A stretch of DNA of 64,000 bases from Desulfovibrio gilichinskyi (lineage in GTDB: Bacteria; Desulfobacterota; Desulfovibrionia; Desulfovibrionales; Desulfovibrionaceae): contig NZ_FWZU01000001.1 in the NCBI RefSeq assembly GCF_900177375.1, positions 620,001 through 684,000 on the forward strand. Direction: 5' to 3'. Shown piece after piece: positions 26,852 to 36,289 of the stretch; the stretch's first letter is position 1, and every line of letters starts with the position of its first letter. The position numbers were made by a program, and so were the translations under genes. The notes beneath the pieces are model-generated. The model was given only the letters and a program-made list of their open reading frames with translations, had not been told where the DNA came from and did no database searches.

Positions 26852-27913
26852 TTAATCAAGTTTTTTGCGTGCAGTTCCAGCTTTATAGAATGGAAGTTCA
26901 CTTTTCACAGCAGTCAGGTCTGTGCGTGTTCCTTTGACTATAAATGTTTCTGCATCTGCAACTTCGGCCTTAACATAAGCAAGAGCTACTGAATACCCTA
27001 AAGTCGGAGAGAAAGAGCCGCTGGTAACAATTCCGACTTCTTTACCATCAAGAAGAACTTTGTCTCCATGTCTTGCTGAGCGACGGCCTTCAATGGTTAA
27101 AGGAATCAACATTTCTTTAACGTCCGTGAAAGCATCGTCAGAAAGTACGAAGGAGTAACCGCCTTCACGCGGATTATGATCAGTATCCAAATCTTGACCG
27201 TAGAGTGGATATCCGAGTTCAAGGCGTAAAGTATCACGTGCTCCGAGTCCTATGGGTTCGACACTGTCTACAGCAACAAGTTTTTCCCAAAGGGATTGAG
27301 CCTTGTCAGCAGGGAGGTAGAATTCATAGCCAAGTTCGCCTGTATAACCTGTACGGCTGATAATGAGCTTATAACCGTCAAATTCAGTTTGTTCAAAGTT
27401 GAAATATTTAAGATGTTTAAATTCTCTACCAAATACTTTTTCAAGGACATCTAAAGAAAGTGGACCTTGTAAGTCAATTTTAGCTGTTTCGTAAGAAATG
27501 TTTTCGAAATTAACTCCATCTGGAAGATGACTGTCTATCCAGTTGAAATCGCCTTCTTCACAGGCTCCGTTAACAACAAGCATGTAGGAATCTTCAGCAA
27601 GGCAGTAGATAATAAGGTCGTCTAGAACTCCGCCTTTTTCGTTTGGCAAAAAACCATAGCGGCATTTACCGGGGGCGAGTGTGTCAAGATTTTGCGTTAC
27701 CAGTTTATTGAGAGCATCCTTTGCTCCTTTTCCGGAGAGTAAGAATTCGCCCATATGGCTGATATCGAAGACACCTGCTTTTTCGCGGGTATGTTTGTGC
27801 TCTATGATAATACCTTGATATTGAACAGGCATTTCAAAACCGGCGAAAGGAACAAGTTTAGCTCCATTTTCACGGTGCCATTCAGTAAGGGGGGTAGTGC
27901 GTAAAGATGACAA
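26852..27913 (-). CDS. gcvT: Aminomethyltransferase (glycine cleavage T protein)
   Basis: Moves the one-carbon unit from aminomethyl-lipoyl H protein to tetrahydrofolate. The 353-residue product has the family start (LVPFAGFEMPVQYQGI), VFDISHMGEF, DLQGPLS, SRTGYTGELGYEFY and IGLGARDTLRLELGYPLYGQD (21 residues in the family; the core is GARDTLRLELG). The start is TTG, supported by GGAGGATAAT just upstream. No gcvH or gcvP is in the window. The orphan gene upstream is 66 bases away and may be co-transcribed. Confidence 0.94.
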   Translation of the reverse strand: MSSLRTTPLTEWHRENGAKLVPFAGFEMPVQYQGIIIEHKHTREKAGVFDISHMGEFLLSGKGAKDALNKLVTQNLDTLAPGKCRYGFLPNEKGGVLDDLIIYCLAEDSYMLVVNGACEEGDFNWIDSHLPDGVNFENISYETAKIDLQGPLSLDVLEKVFGREFKHLKYFNFEQTEFDGYKLIISRTGYTGELGYEFYLPADKAQSLWEKLVAVDSVEPIGLGARDTLRLELGYPLYGQDLDTDHNPREGGYSFVLSDDAFTDVKEMLIPLTIEGRRSARHGDKVLLDGKEVGIVTSGSFSPTLGYSVALAYVKAEVADAETFIVKGTRTDLTAVKSELPFYKAGTARKKLD

Positions 27914-27979
27914 ATTATCCTCCAGTTCAAAACTGATAGTTTATTTAGGCTTGAAACAGCCTATTCTTTTGGGTTGAGA

Positions 27980-29725
27980 TTAAAACATTCCGCTTACAAC
28001 TGTTCCGTCCTCGTATTTAGTACGACTTTTCCGAATTGATTTAAATTCATCTAGAAGAACGACTAAACGTCCATAATATTTTTTTATTTTAAGACCATAT
28101 TCAGTAAGGGTATCTTCAGGGCAGGTGATATATGTACGCCTGAGATAAGGGTCATTTAGAACTCTGTCACCTATACTTAGAGTTGTTGCCACAAGTTTGT
28201 CAAAATAGTTTACTATTTCAAACTTAAGATCATTCATAATCCCGGTCATTTCTTGAAGCATTTCCAGATAGGAAATTTTTTTACCCCGGAATACTCGGCC
28301 CTTAAGATCTTCTAAGATTTTCAGCTTTCTTGCCTGCTGGATGTAACTGTATTTAGACCATACTTCTTGATATAAATCTGACAGATCGTTGAACTGTTCA
28401 TAATTATCCGGTGTAAGCAGATAACTGTCCAGAACTTTAACAACACCGGAATAGAATTCTTCGGAATAACCGACAATTCTGCGCTGATGTTTGGAAAGCC
28501 ATGCAAAAAGGAATTTTAAGCGTCGTTCGTGTGTTTCTGTATCCTGAATAAGCTCATTTCGTTTATAAACAATACTGCCTGCATATTCACCGCGTACAAT
28601 ATCGTTTAACAGCAGAGTCATGCTGCTGGCATCTTTAATAATATTGAATTTGGTAGAGCATTCACCGGTTAAAGGGTGAATTACTTCCTGCTTGTAAACA
28701 GATAATGCACGATCTTCACGGACGTTTTCCATATTAAATTTGTGCTGGCGGTATCTGACTTTTAGAATAACTACACGTTTTTTGACATCAACAAAAAATC
28801 CGCCTTTTTTCAGTTCAGCTAAAGTTTCCTTATTTTCAGGGCTTACTTGCACTAAAGCAATTTTTTCAACACGTGGATAATGCTTTGCTTTCGGATGTGA
28901 GAATAAGGATGTTATGGTTCTATCTGATTGTCCAAGTACCCTGACCATAAATCTTTCACCCATCCTGAAAAGGCGGCGGGCGAAAAGCGCTGATGATGTT
29001 CTCCGTTCAGAAACAATTGGAAAACCATGAAGTTCCATAAGGAAAGTGTAAACAAAAAGTCTGTTCAACTCATATAAATTATTGCTGCCGGGTTTAAACT
29101 TCCTGATTTTGATTCCGAATCGTTTAAGTTCTGTGTCCAAATCGGAGGGCAGAGATCCAAAGATACCTGAAAGATAAAATTTGCCTGTTTCATCTTGTGC
29201 CATAACATGCGCACGTTCAATTTCAAGCAGATACGGAAGGATTTTTCCGTAGTTTTCAATAGTAGAAATATCGGAAGAGCCGAACTCATTCAAAAAATCT
29301 TTATGTGATCTTTTAGGAAGTCTGCTTTCAAAGGTTTCAATATTGTTTTTTTTAATAAAATTAAAACGCGGGCATGAGTTTGACTCTTTAGAGTCATTTT
29401 CAAGAACAGGCTTGTGCAGTATGTCAAATTGAAAAGTTTCGTGGAAGTAATTAATCGGACGCTCAAGCACTACCATGCTGAAACCCGGCAATTTTTTGTA
29501 TTCGTATAAATCTACTTCAAAAGAAGGGAGCAGTTCGCGTGCATCAACAAGGGGGTAAGAATCGCGTTGTTCAAAATACGGACGCAGGAGACAGTTTTTT
29601 ATGTGAACATGATCAAGGTAGAGTCTAATCCCATCAAGGGATTTAAGATTATAGAGTTCATCACTGTTAACAGCCGTTTCTTCGGGACTCACTCCCATAA
29701 ATTTGGAAAAAGCTTCCTGCCACAT
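27980..29725 (-). CDS. Conserved-looking orphan protein, 581 residues
   Basis: I do not recognise this protein. It is soluble-looking, with no signal peptide or membrane segment, and basic in the middle (RRTSSALFARRLFRMGERF, about 243-261). It has a beta-rich part near 285-345 (VEKIALVQVSPENKE, VVILKVRYRQHKF) and a mainly helical C-terminal half (about 390-560) with many charged residues. The start has AGGG upstream. It lies directly upstream of gcvT on the same strand, but nothing in it suggests one-carbon metabolism. Full length, with normal codon use, so it is a real gene. Confidence 0.8.
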   Translation of the reverse strand: MWQEAFSKFMGVSPEETAVNSDELYNLKSLDGIRLYLDHVHIKNCLLRPYFEQRDSYPLVDARELLPSFEVDLYEYKKLPGFSMVVLERPINYFHETFQFDILHKPVLENDSKESNSCPRFNFIKKNNIETFESRLPKRSHKDFLNEFGSSDISTIENYGKILPYLLEIERAHVMAQDETGKFYLSGIFGSLPSDLDTELKRFGIKIRKFKPGSNNLYELNRLFVYTFLMELHGFPIVSERRTSSALFARRLFRMGERFMVRVLGQSDRTITSLFSHPKAKHYPRVEKIALVQVSPENKETLAELKKGGFFVDVKKRVVILKVRYRQHKFNMENVREDRALSVYKQEVIHPLTGECSTKFNIIKDASSMTLLLNDIVRGEYAGSIVYKRNELIQDTETHERRLKFLFAWLSKHQRRIVGYSEEFYSGVVKVLDSYLLTPDNYEQFNDLSDLYQEVWSKYSYIQQARKLKILEDLKGRVFRGKKISYLEMLQEMTGIMNDLKFEIVNYFDKLVATTLSIGDRVLNDPYLRRTYITCPEDTLTEYGLKIKKYYGRLVVLLDEFKSIRKSRTKYEDGTVVSGMF

Positions 29726-30010
29726 AAATAAACCCTACAGATATCGAAGGTTTGAAAACTTAATCAGTTCCATTTTTCTAAAAAAAATTATTTGTTAAAA
29801 AAGTAAACTATATTAATAACTATTTTATGAGTTAATGAATATATCGAACCGTAAAGAATTACAATGAATTTTTTCTAGATTTTGTATAGAAATTCTGCCT
29901 GACAAAAGCATAGCTTATTGACCGCAATGAGTCTTTCAAATAAGACTAGTAAGAATTTGATTTAAAATTAAAATAATGTACTGGAATCTTAATATAAGGG
30001 ATTGATAGCA

Positions 30011-30217
30011 GTGAGTTTTGATAAATGTAACAACCAAGAAAAGAAAGATTTTGAGTGTCCATGTACATACGCAGGTTGCCCGAGGCATGGCCGTTGCTGC
30101 GACTGCGTGCATTATCATCGTAAGAAAGATCAGTTGCCCGCGTGCTATTTCACTGCCGAGCAAGAAAAAACATATAATAGAAGTATAGACTTTTTTATTG
30201 AGTGCAGGGATAAATAG
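30011..30217 (+). CDS. DUF6485 family small cysteine-rich protein
   Basis: Small protein of 68 residues, function unknown. The start is taken as GTG at 30011, 10 bases after AAGGG; a TTG at 30002 sits too close to that site. Seven cysteines, mostly in the pattern CPCTYAGCPRHGRCCDCVHYH, suggest a metal (zinc or Fe-S) site, and the YHRKK..LPACYF ending fits the DUF6485 family of anaerobes. It ends 3 bases before the GAF protein, so the two are translated from one message. Confidence 0.75.
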   Translation: MSFDKCNNQEKKDFECPCTYAGCPRHGRCCDCVHYHRKKDQLPACYFTAEQEKTYNRSIDFFIECRDK

Positions 30218-30220
30218 ACG

Positions 30221-31249
30221 ATGCCTAGAAATGAAATTTTGATAAATATTCTCAGCATTGTCTGCAATGTATTTGAAGCGCATACTGTTGTATTGTACCT
30301 GCCTGACGGACAACACGGTTATGGACTTTCGACATTTTTCAGCCTTGGCGATGATGTAAATCCCATTGGTAGTCCATTGCAGATTAAGAGTCTGTCCGGA
30401 ATTGTTCTTAACAAAAAAGAGCCTCTTTTTATCAATAACATGGATAAAAAAGGGGCAACCCCGCTCGGTTATTACGGTACAAAGGAAGATGGAAAGATTA
30501 AAGCATTCATGGGAACTCCGCTTGATAATGCACTTGGAGTTATCTGTTTAGACAGTAAACGGACATATTCTTTCAGTACCAAGGATTTAAAAATTCTTTC
30601 TCAATTCGGTAAAATGATAGCTTCGATACTTACGTGCATCAGTTCTGCCGATGCTGAAGGCAAGAAGAATGAGTATTTTTTGACTTTAAAATTGCTTCAT
30701 GACCTTCGGAAAAGACAGCCTAAATGGGATGCCTTTTTAAATAATCTTTTAGAAATGACGGTTGCAGCCAGTACTTATTCTCATGCCTTTTTAACGGTTA
30801 TTGATCAACGAGGAACTTCGTTTTATGTTGAAGGTGAGAATAAACCTATACTCCACAAAGGAGACTCTAAATCAATTGCATTTCCGATAGGAAGTGGTCT
30901 TGTCGGTTGGGTGTATAAAAATCAAGAATCTATTTTTATTGATGAAAACAGTCAGGGACAGGCATGCTCAAGATTGCTGGGAGCCAGTGCCGCTACTAAG
31001 GAATTTTTAAGTGTAATTTGCCTACCGCTTGTTTTTCAGAAAAAAACACGAGGTGTTTTAGTTCTGGCAAATGAAAGCCCGTTAAAAATTTCTGAAGATC
31101 TTAAAGACTTTTTGTTTATGGTTTCTGAATATTTAACGCAATTTCTCGAGAATCTTTTTTTAAAAAGTAAGCTCGTTGAAGCGCGGACAGCTTTGCAGAA
31201 GGTAACCCCTGCAAAGAATAACGCTACTATCTTGATAAATGACAATTAA
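30221..31249 (+). CDS. Protein with two GAF domains
   Basis: Cytoplasmic sensor-like protein of 342 residues. The first GAF-like domain covers about 5-140 (VVLYLPDGQHGYGL, then AFMGTPLDNALGVICLDS) and the second about 165-320 (SHAFLTVIDQRGTSF, IGSGLVGWVYKN, LSVICLPLVFQKKTRGVLVLA). There is no kinase, cyclase or DNA-binding domain, so any output must come through a partner. It sits 26 bases before mreB and 3 after the DUF6485 gene. The ligand is unknown. Confidence 0.8.
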   Translation: MPRNEILINILSIVCNVFEAHTVVLYLPDGQHGYGLSTFFSLGDDVNPIGSPLQIKSLSGIVLNKKEPLFINNMDKKGATPLGYYGTKEDGKIKAFMGTPLDNALGVICLDSKRTYSFSTKDLKILSQFGKMIASILTCISSADAEGKKNEYFLTLKLLHDLRKRQPKWDAFLNNLLEMTVAASTYSHAFLTVIDQRGTSFYVEGENKPILHKGDSKSIAFPIGSGLVGWVYKNQESIFIDENSQGQACSRLLGASAATKEFLSVICLPLVFQKKTRGVLVLANESPLKISEDLKDFLFMVSEYLTQFLENLFLKSKLVEARTALQKVTPAKNNATILINDN

Positions 31250-31275
31250 TCCCTTCACAGAAGAGGCTATATTAT

Positions 31276-32301
31276 ATGTTATGGGCTAGATTTATAAGCT
31301 TTTTGGGCAAAGATCTTGCCATGGACCTTGGTACTGCCAATACACTTCTTTATACACCTAAAGACGGTATTGTTTTAAATGAACCGTCTGTTGTTGCACT
31401 TGATGCACGTGATGATTCCGTTATTGCGGTAGGAAAGGAAGCAAAAGAGTACCTTGGAAGAACTCCGGATAAAATCAGAGCCATACGTCCTATGAAAGAC
31501 GGAGTTATTGCTGATTTTGAGGTTACAAAAAAAATGATATCTTTCTTTATCCAGAAAGTTATCAATAAACGTAATCTTATTAAGCCGAAGATCATTATTT
31601 GTGTTCCGACAGGAATTACACAGGTTGAAAAGCGGGCGGTTATTGAATCGGGTCAACAGGCCGGAGCGCGTGAAGTCCGCCTCATTGAAGAGCCGATGGC
31701 CGCAGCAATCGGTGCCGGACTTAATATTCATGAGCCGGAAGGTAACATGGTTGTTGATATCGGCGGCGGAACAACTGAAGTTGCCGTTATTACCCTTTCA
31801 TCTATTGCTCACAGTCAGTCCGTGCGAGTTGCTGGTGACGAAATGAATTTAGCTATCATGCGCTACGTTCAGGATGAATTTAAATTACTGATCGGTGAAA
31901 ATACAGCAGAGCGGGCTAAAATAACTATCGGTTCAGCAATTGAACTTCCTGAAATTCTTACTATGACAATTTCTGGAAGAAATTTAATTGATGGAAAGCC
32001 TAAAGCTATTGAAATTACTGATGCTCATGTAAGGGAAGCCATTTCTGATCCTGTTGCTGCCATTGTCACAGCAGTTAAGATTGCTCTTGAAAATACTCAA
32101 CCTGAACTGGTTAGTGATATTGCTACCAACGGGCTGCTTTTAGCCGGTGGTGGAGCTCTTTTAAAAGGTCTTGATATTTTGATAAATCGTGAAACAACGC
32201 TTAAAGTTATTATTGATGATGATCCTCTGACAACGGTTGTCCGCGGTACAGGACTAAGTCTGCAAAAAGATAAAGGTTTTGAAAAAGTTTATATAAATTA
32301 A
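31276..32301 (+). CDS. mreB: Rod shape-determining protein MreB
   Basis: Actin-like cytoskeletal ATPase guiding lateral wall synthesis. The 341 residues show the actin-fold phosphate loops AMDLGTANTLLY (about 15-26) and VVDIGGGTTEVAVITL (about 158-173), and the adenosine loop LLLAGGGALLKGLD near 290. An N-terminal amphipathic stretch (LWARFISFLGKDL) fits membrane binding. The usual partners mreC and mreD do not follow; suhB does, 23 bases on. Many deltaproteobacteria have more than one MreB, so this could be a second copy. Confidence 0.94.
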   Translation: MLWARFISFLGKDLAMDLGTANTLLYTPKDGIVLNEPSVVALDARDDSVIAVGKEAKEYLGRTPDKIRAIRPMKDGVIADFEVTKKMISFFIQKVINKRNLIKPKIIICVPTGITQVEKRAVIESGQQAGAREVRLIEEPMAAAIGAGLNIHEPEGNMVVDIGGGTTEVAVITLSSIAHSQSVRVAGDEMNLAIMRYVQDEFKLLIGENTAERAKITIGSAIELPEILTMTISGRNLIDGKPKAIEITDAHVREAISDPVAAIVTAVKIALENTQPELVSDIATNGLLLAGGGALLKGLDILINRETTLKVIIDDDPLTTVVRGTGLSLQKDKGFEKVYIN

Positions 32302-32324
32302 TTTTAATCATTCGGCTGTAAATA

Positions 32325-33101
32325 ATGAATTCTATTCTTAAAAAAGCATCATCGGCTGTTCTTGAAGCTGGAGACATTATTAAGGAAGGGTGGAAAAAAC
32401 CCAAAAATATTAAGCATAAAGGCCGGATTGATCTTGTTACTGAGACCGATTTGGCCGTTGAGCTTTTTCTTAAAGAAGAACTTTCAAAAATACTTCCCGG
32501 ATCTTCTTTTTTAGCAGAAGAAACCGCCGGAAATGCTAAACTCGGTGACCGGACGTGGATAATTGATCCTATTGATGGAACAACTAATTTTGCTCACGGT
32601 CTGCCCATGATAGCAACGTCTGTTGCCTTATGGGTTGATGGTTCTATTGCTCTCGGGATAATTAACCTGCCAATTTTAAATGAACTTTTCACCGCAGTTA
32701 AAGGCGGCGGAGCGTTTATGAATGCTGAACCCATTCATGTTTCGGACTGCGTAAGTCTGGAGGATTCGCTTGTCGCAACAGGTTTTCCTTACGCTATTGA
32801 AGAGCATGTTGATTTCATTACCAAGGCACTGAGTAAAGTTCTTTTAAGTACTCAGGGCGTGCGTCGACCTGGAGCAGCCGCTCTTGATCTGGCTTATCTG
32901 GCATGCGGTAGATATGACGGTTATTATGAAAATGCTTTAAAGCCATGGGATACAGCCTCAGGGTGGTTGCTTGTTGAAGAAGCAGGCGGAACTGTTTCAG
33001 ATTATAAGAATAACGAGTTTAACCTTTTCTCATCCAGTATTCTTGCAACCAATTCTAAACTTCATGAACCACTTGGTAAAATCTTAAGATCTTGCTTATA
33101 G
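32325..33101 (+). CDS. suhB: Inositol monophosphatase family protein
   Basis: Mg2+-dependent phosphatase of 258 residues, SuhB/IMPase type. Metal and phosphate motifs: FLAEETAG (about 63-70), the hallmark IDPIDGTTNFAHG (about 81-93) and the C-terminal KPWDTASGWLLVEEAGG. The ribosome site is weak; translation may depend on mreB just upstream. In E. coli SuhB also affects rRNA transcription; whether that applies here is unknown. Confidence 0.9.
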   Translation: MNSILKKASSAVLEAGDIIKEGWKKPKNIKHKGRIDLVTETDLAVELFLKEELSKILPGSSFLAEETAGNAKLGDRTWIIDPIDGTTNFAHGLPMIATSVALWVDGSIALGIINLPILNELFTAVKGGGAFMNAEPIHVSDCVSLEDSLVATGFPYAIEEHVDFITKALSKVLLSTQGVRRPGAAALDLAYLACGRYDGYYENALKPWDTASGWLLVEEAGGTVSDYKNNEFNLFSSSILATNSKLHEPLGKILRSCL

Positions 33102-33141
33102 CTTTCACCTATATCGGGCACATTGCATTTTAGCGTGAAAA

Positions 33142-33657
33142 CTATTTCATTTTGTATAACATTTTTATGTCGTTCAGATATACAAGTTTCGGAGCAAGAA
33201 GTTCACGACATTCTTTAAGAAGCCACCCCAATTCATTCATAGAGTAGAAGAATCCGGATTCAACTTCGTTTGGATTGGGTGGCGAAACTGTGTTTAATTT
33301 ATCCAGTATAAATAGTTTGATAAATTCGTATCCAGTTTCAGATGAAGCCTTCAGTTCAGTAAGTTCTTTGATATTAGCGTGTTCTATTCCCAGTTTTGTT
33401 TTTAAGACTCTTAAAGCCGCATCTTCAAATGATTCTTTAACATATACATGACCGCTGGCTGAAAGATCCCATCGTCCCGGATAATGTTTTTTTTCTGCAC
33501 TTCTTTTTTGTAAATAGAGTTTTCCTTTGTTATCATATATAAGAACGATCACTGATCTGTGTTTCAATGACTGTCTATGAACTTCAGTAAGATTCATTCT
33601 TGCAAATGGACAATTTTTAATATCGACAACTTCGACATGATTCGGTTTATTTTTCAT
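33142..33657 (-). CDS. Nudix-fold protein with degenerate catalytic box
   Basis: Nudix-superfamily protein of 171 residues, closest in layout to the Idi/YfcD type (QKRSAEKKHYPGRWDLSASGHV). The Nudix box G-x5-E-x7-REUxEExGU keeps G69, E75, R83, L85, G90 and I91, but the three metal-binding/catalytic glutamates are replaced: V84, T87 and K88. The enzyme is therefore probably inactive as a normal hydrolase or has another role. The ORF is intact and the fold residues are conserved. The ATG has no good ribosome site. Confidence 0.8.
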   Translation of the reverse strand: MKNKPNHVEVVDIKNCPFARMNLTEVHRQSLKHRSVIVLIYDNKGKLYLQKRSAEKKHYPGRWDLSASGHVYVKESFEDAALRVLKTKLGIEHANIKELTELKASSETGYEFIKLFILDKLNTVSPPNPNEVESGFFYSMNELGWLLKECRELLAPKLVYLNDIKMLYKMK

Positions 33658-33790
33658 TTTTTTTAAATTACTGTTTTTTAATAGATTGCGTGTTCTTCCA
33701 ATTCAACTGAATTGCGTGTAAAAGAATCAAGTCCGTGTTATTTACAAATTTAACCTTCTAGTTCTGTTTTACTGACAGATAGTTTACAAT

Positions 33791-34255
33791 ATGAAAAGCA
33801 CAGAAGTCACTACTTGTGACCAAATGATAATCGAAGTAGGGCTGGAATCAATTGATGAGATTCGGAATCTTGAAAGGGTGTGTTTTGATTACCACTGGAC
33901 AGAGGAACAGTTTAAACTTGGACTTGAACGACGAGCCTTTTATATACTTGGATATGTATTAGAGGGTCTTCTGGTCGGCTATCTGGCGTATTCAATAGTT
34001 CTTGATGAAATGGAGGTACTCAATTTAGGAGTTCATCCAGATTTCAGGAAGCAGGGAATTGCCAGAGGGTTGATGCTGGCTTTGTTAAAACAATGCCGCG
34101 ATATAGATGTTGTGAAAGGTCTGCTTGATGTCAAAAGATCTAATATTCCTGCTATATCCCTTTATGAAAGTTTAGGTTTTAAGCAGGTTGGAGTTCGCAA
34201 AAAATATTATCCGGATACTAATGAAGATGCTCTTCTTTATGATCTGGATATGTAA
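33791..34255 (+). CDS. rimI: Ribosomal protein S18-alanine N-acetyltransferase (GNAT)
   Basis: GNAT acetyltransferase of 154 residues, RimI type. It has the acetyl-CoA loop VHPDFRKQGIARGLMLALL (about 78-96; the R-x-x-G-I/A pattern), the preceding strand MEVLNLGV, and the C-terminal NIPAISLYESLGFKQVGVRKKYY typical of RimI (core AISLYESLGF, ending KKYY). RimI acetylates the N-terminus of ribosomal protein S18, whose gene is also in this window. Other GNAT targets cannot be excluded. Confidence 0.85.
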   Translation: MKSTEVTTCDQMIIEVGLESIDEIRNLERVCFDYHWTEEQFKLGLERRAFYILGYVLEGLLVGYLAYSIVLDEMEVLNLGVHPDFRKQGIARGLMLALLKQCRDIDVVKGLLDVKRSNIPAISLYESLGFKQVGVRKKYYPDTNEDALLYDLDM

Positions 34256-34301
34256 ATTTTGTTTAACTATTTAATATAACATCATAAAATACGGAGTGAG
34301 T

Positions 34302-35495
34302 ATGCGCTTCATTAACGAACTCGACATTTCAGGTAAAAAATTACTTATAAGAGTGGATTTTAATGTCCCTCTTGATGGTGAAACTATTACCGATGATAAC
34401 CGCATTAAAGCCGCAATCCCAACTATTAAATATGCGTTGGATAATGGAGCTGCTGTTATCATAATGGCTCACCTTGGTAAGCCTAAAGGTAAAAAAGTCG
34501 CAGAATTAAGCCTTAAACCTGTAGCCAAACGTTTGGCTGAATATCTCGGAATAGATGTTCCTCTTGCGCCGGATTGTATCGGGGCTGAAGTTGAAAAAAT
34601 GGCTGCAGCTCTTAATCCAGGTCATGTTTTAATGCTTGAAAACTTACGTTTTCATCCTGAAGAAGAAGGTAAAACCCCTGAATCTAGAGGTGATTTCGGT
34701 GCAAAGCTGGCAGCCCTTGCAGATGTATATGTGAATGATGCATTCGGGGTAGCTCACAGACCTAACTCCTCAGTTGTTGATGTCCCTTACCATGCAAAAA
34801 AATGCTGCGCAGGCTTTTTACTGAAGCTCGAATGGGAAAATCTCGGCGAAGCTCTTAAGAATCCTGAAAAACCTTATATTGCGATTTCCGGCGGTGCAAA
34901 AGTTTCGACAAAACTCGGTATTCTTAATAATTTGATCGGTAAAGTTGATCATTTTATTATAGGTGGAGCCATGGCCAACACATTCCTTCTTGCACAAGGT
35001 AAGAATGTGGGTAAGTCTCTTGTCGAAGACGGTCTTGTTGATATAGCCCGTGACATTATGACTAAAGCTGCTGCTTCCGGGACAACTCTTCACCTTCCCG
35101 AAGATTTTGTCTGGGGTAAAAATATCGAGGAAGCTGCCGGAATTTGTGATGCCGACCATGTTCCAGCTGATGGAATGCTTCTAGATATCGGCCCGGTAAG
35201 TACTCAAAAATTTTGTGATGTTATTTCAGAAGCCAAGACAATAGTCTGGAACGGCCCTATGGGACTTTTTGAAAAACCTGCTTTTGCAGAAGGGTCATTA
35301 AAAGTTTGTAAAGCTATGGCCGAATCTGATGGTATTACCATCGTTGGAGGGGGAGATACCGATGCAGTTGTTCACAAGGCTGGACTGCAGGACGACTTCA
35401 CTTTCATATCCACAGGAGGCGGTTCGTTCCTTGAATTCCTAGAAGGAAAAGAACTTCCCGCCTTCAAAGCCTTGAAGGAGAACTTGGATAAATGA
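34302..35495 (+). CDS. pgk: Phosphoglycerate kinase
   Basis: Glycolytic/gluconeogenic kinase interconverting 1,3-bisphosphoglycerate and 3-phosphoglycerate. The start is the ATG at 34302 with ACGGAG 5 bases upstream; the GTG two codons earlier lies inside that site. The 397-residue product shows LLIRVDFNVPLDG, MAHLGKPKG, LENLRFHPEE, NDAFGVAHR, ISGGAKVSTKLG and the nucleotide motif WNGPMGLFE followed by GGGDTDAV. Its stop overlaps the tpiA start (ATGA). Confidence 0.97.
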   Translation: MRFINELDISGKKLLIRVDFNVPLDGETITDDNRIKAAIPTIKYALDNGAAVIIMAHLGKPKGKKVAELSLKPVAKRLAEYLGIDVPLAPDCIGAEVEKMAAALNPGHVLMLENLRFHPEEEGKTPESRGDFGAKLAALADVYVNDAFGVAHRPNSSVVDVPYHAKKCCAGFLLKLEWENLGEALKNPEKPYIAISGGAKVSTKLGILNNLIGKVDHFIIGGAMANTFLLAQGKNVGKSLVEDGLVDIARDIMTKAAASGTTLHLPEDFVWGKNIEEAAGICDADHVPADGMLLDIGPVSTQKFCDVISEAKTIVWNGPMGLFEKPAFAEGSLKVCKAMAESDGITIVGGGDTDAVVHKAGLQDDFTFISTGGGSFLEFLEGKELPAFKALKENLDK

Positions 35496-36247
35496 AAAAA
35501 TTAATGGCCGCTAACTGGAAAATGTATAAAACCCGTGCAGAAGCCAAGGCGACTGCTGAGGATTTTATTTCACGAATTGACGGTAAACTGCCAAGTGATA
35601 GAGAAGTCTTAATTGCCGCGCCGTTTACGGCTCTTGAAAGCGTCGGTTCTGCTCTAGCCGGCAAAGCCGGATGCCATCTTTGTGCGGAAAATATGTATCC
35701 AGCCAAGGAAGGTGCCTTTACCGGAGAAATATCACCGGATATGCTTAAAGACGTTGGTTGCGGATTTGCCCTTGCAGGACATTCTGAACGCAGACATGTG
35801 TTAGGGGAGTCCAGTAAATTTGTGGGTGAAAAAGTTGCATTTGGATTGAAAGCCGGACTTTCGATGATTCTTTGCATCGGTGAAACCATCGAAGAAAGAA
35901 AAGCTGGAAAAGTTCAGAAGGTAATTGATGAACAGCTTGAAGTTGGATTAGCTGAAATTCCTGCTGATTTTTTACCTGAATCAATTGTAATTGCTTATGA
36001 ACCTGTGTGGGCTATTGGAACCGGAGAAGTGGCTGGAACGACAGAAATAGTCGAAGCTCATAGTTTTGTACGAAATAAATTAAAAAGTATTTTCCCTGAT
36101 AAAGCTAATGAAATCAGGATATTGTATGGTGGAAGTGTCAAACCTGCTAACTGCGCCCAAATAATAGCACTTGACAATGTGGACGGAGTATTGGTAGGAG
36201 GCGCGAGCTTGGACGGCGAAAGTTTCAGTCAGATTGCTCTGGCATAA
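35492..36247 (+). CDS. tpiA: Triosephosphate isomerase
   Basis: Interconverts dihydroxyacetone phosphate and glyceraldehyde 3-phosphate. The 251 residues have the substrate lysine in NWKMYKT (about 8-14), catalytic His in AGHSERRH, catalytic Glu in AYEPVWAIGTG (flexible loop) and phosphate loops YGGSVKP and DGVLVGGASL. It overlaps pgk by 4 bases and is followed 43 bases later by secG, the common pgk-tpiA-secG order. Confidence 0.97.
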   Translation: MKKLMAANWKMYKTRAEAKATAEDFISRIDGKLPSDREVLIAAPFTALESVGSALAGKAGCHLCAENMYPAKEGAFTGEISPDMLKDVGCGFALAGHSERRHVLGESSKFVGEKVAFGLKAGLSMILCIGETIEERKAGKVQKVIDEQLEVGLAEIPADFLPESIVIAYEPVWAIGTGEVAGTTEIVEAHSFVRNKLKSIFPDKANEIRILYGGSVKPANCAQIIALDNVDGVLVGGASLDGESFSQIALA

Positions 36248-36289
36248 AAAACGCCTTAATCCGAGTTTAAAAAAAAGGAAAAAAAAGCT

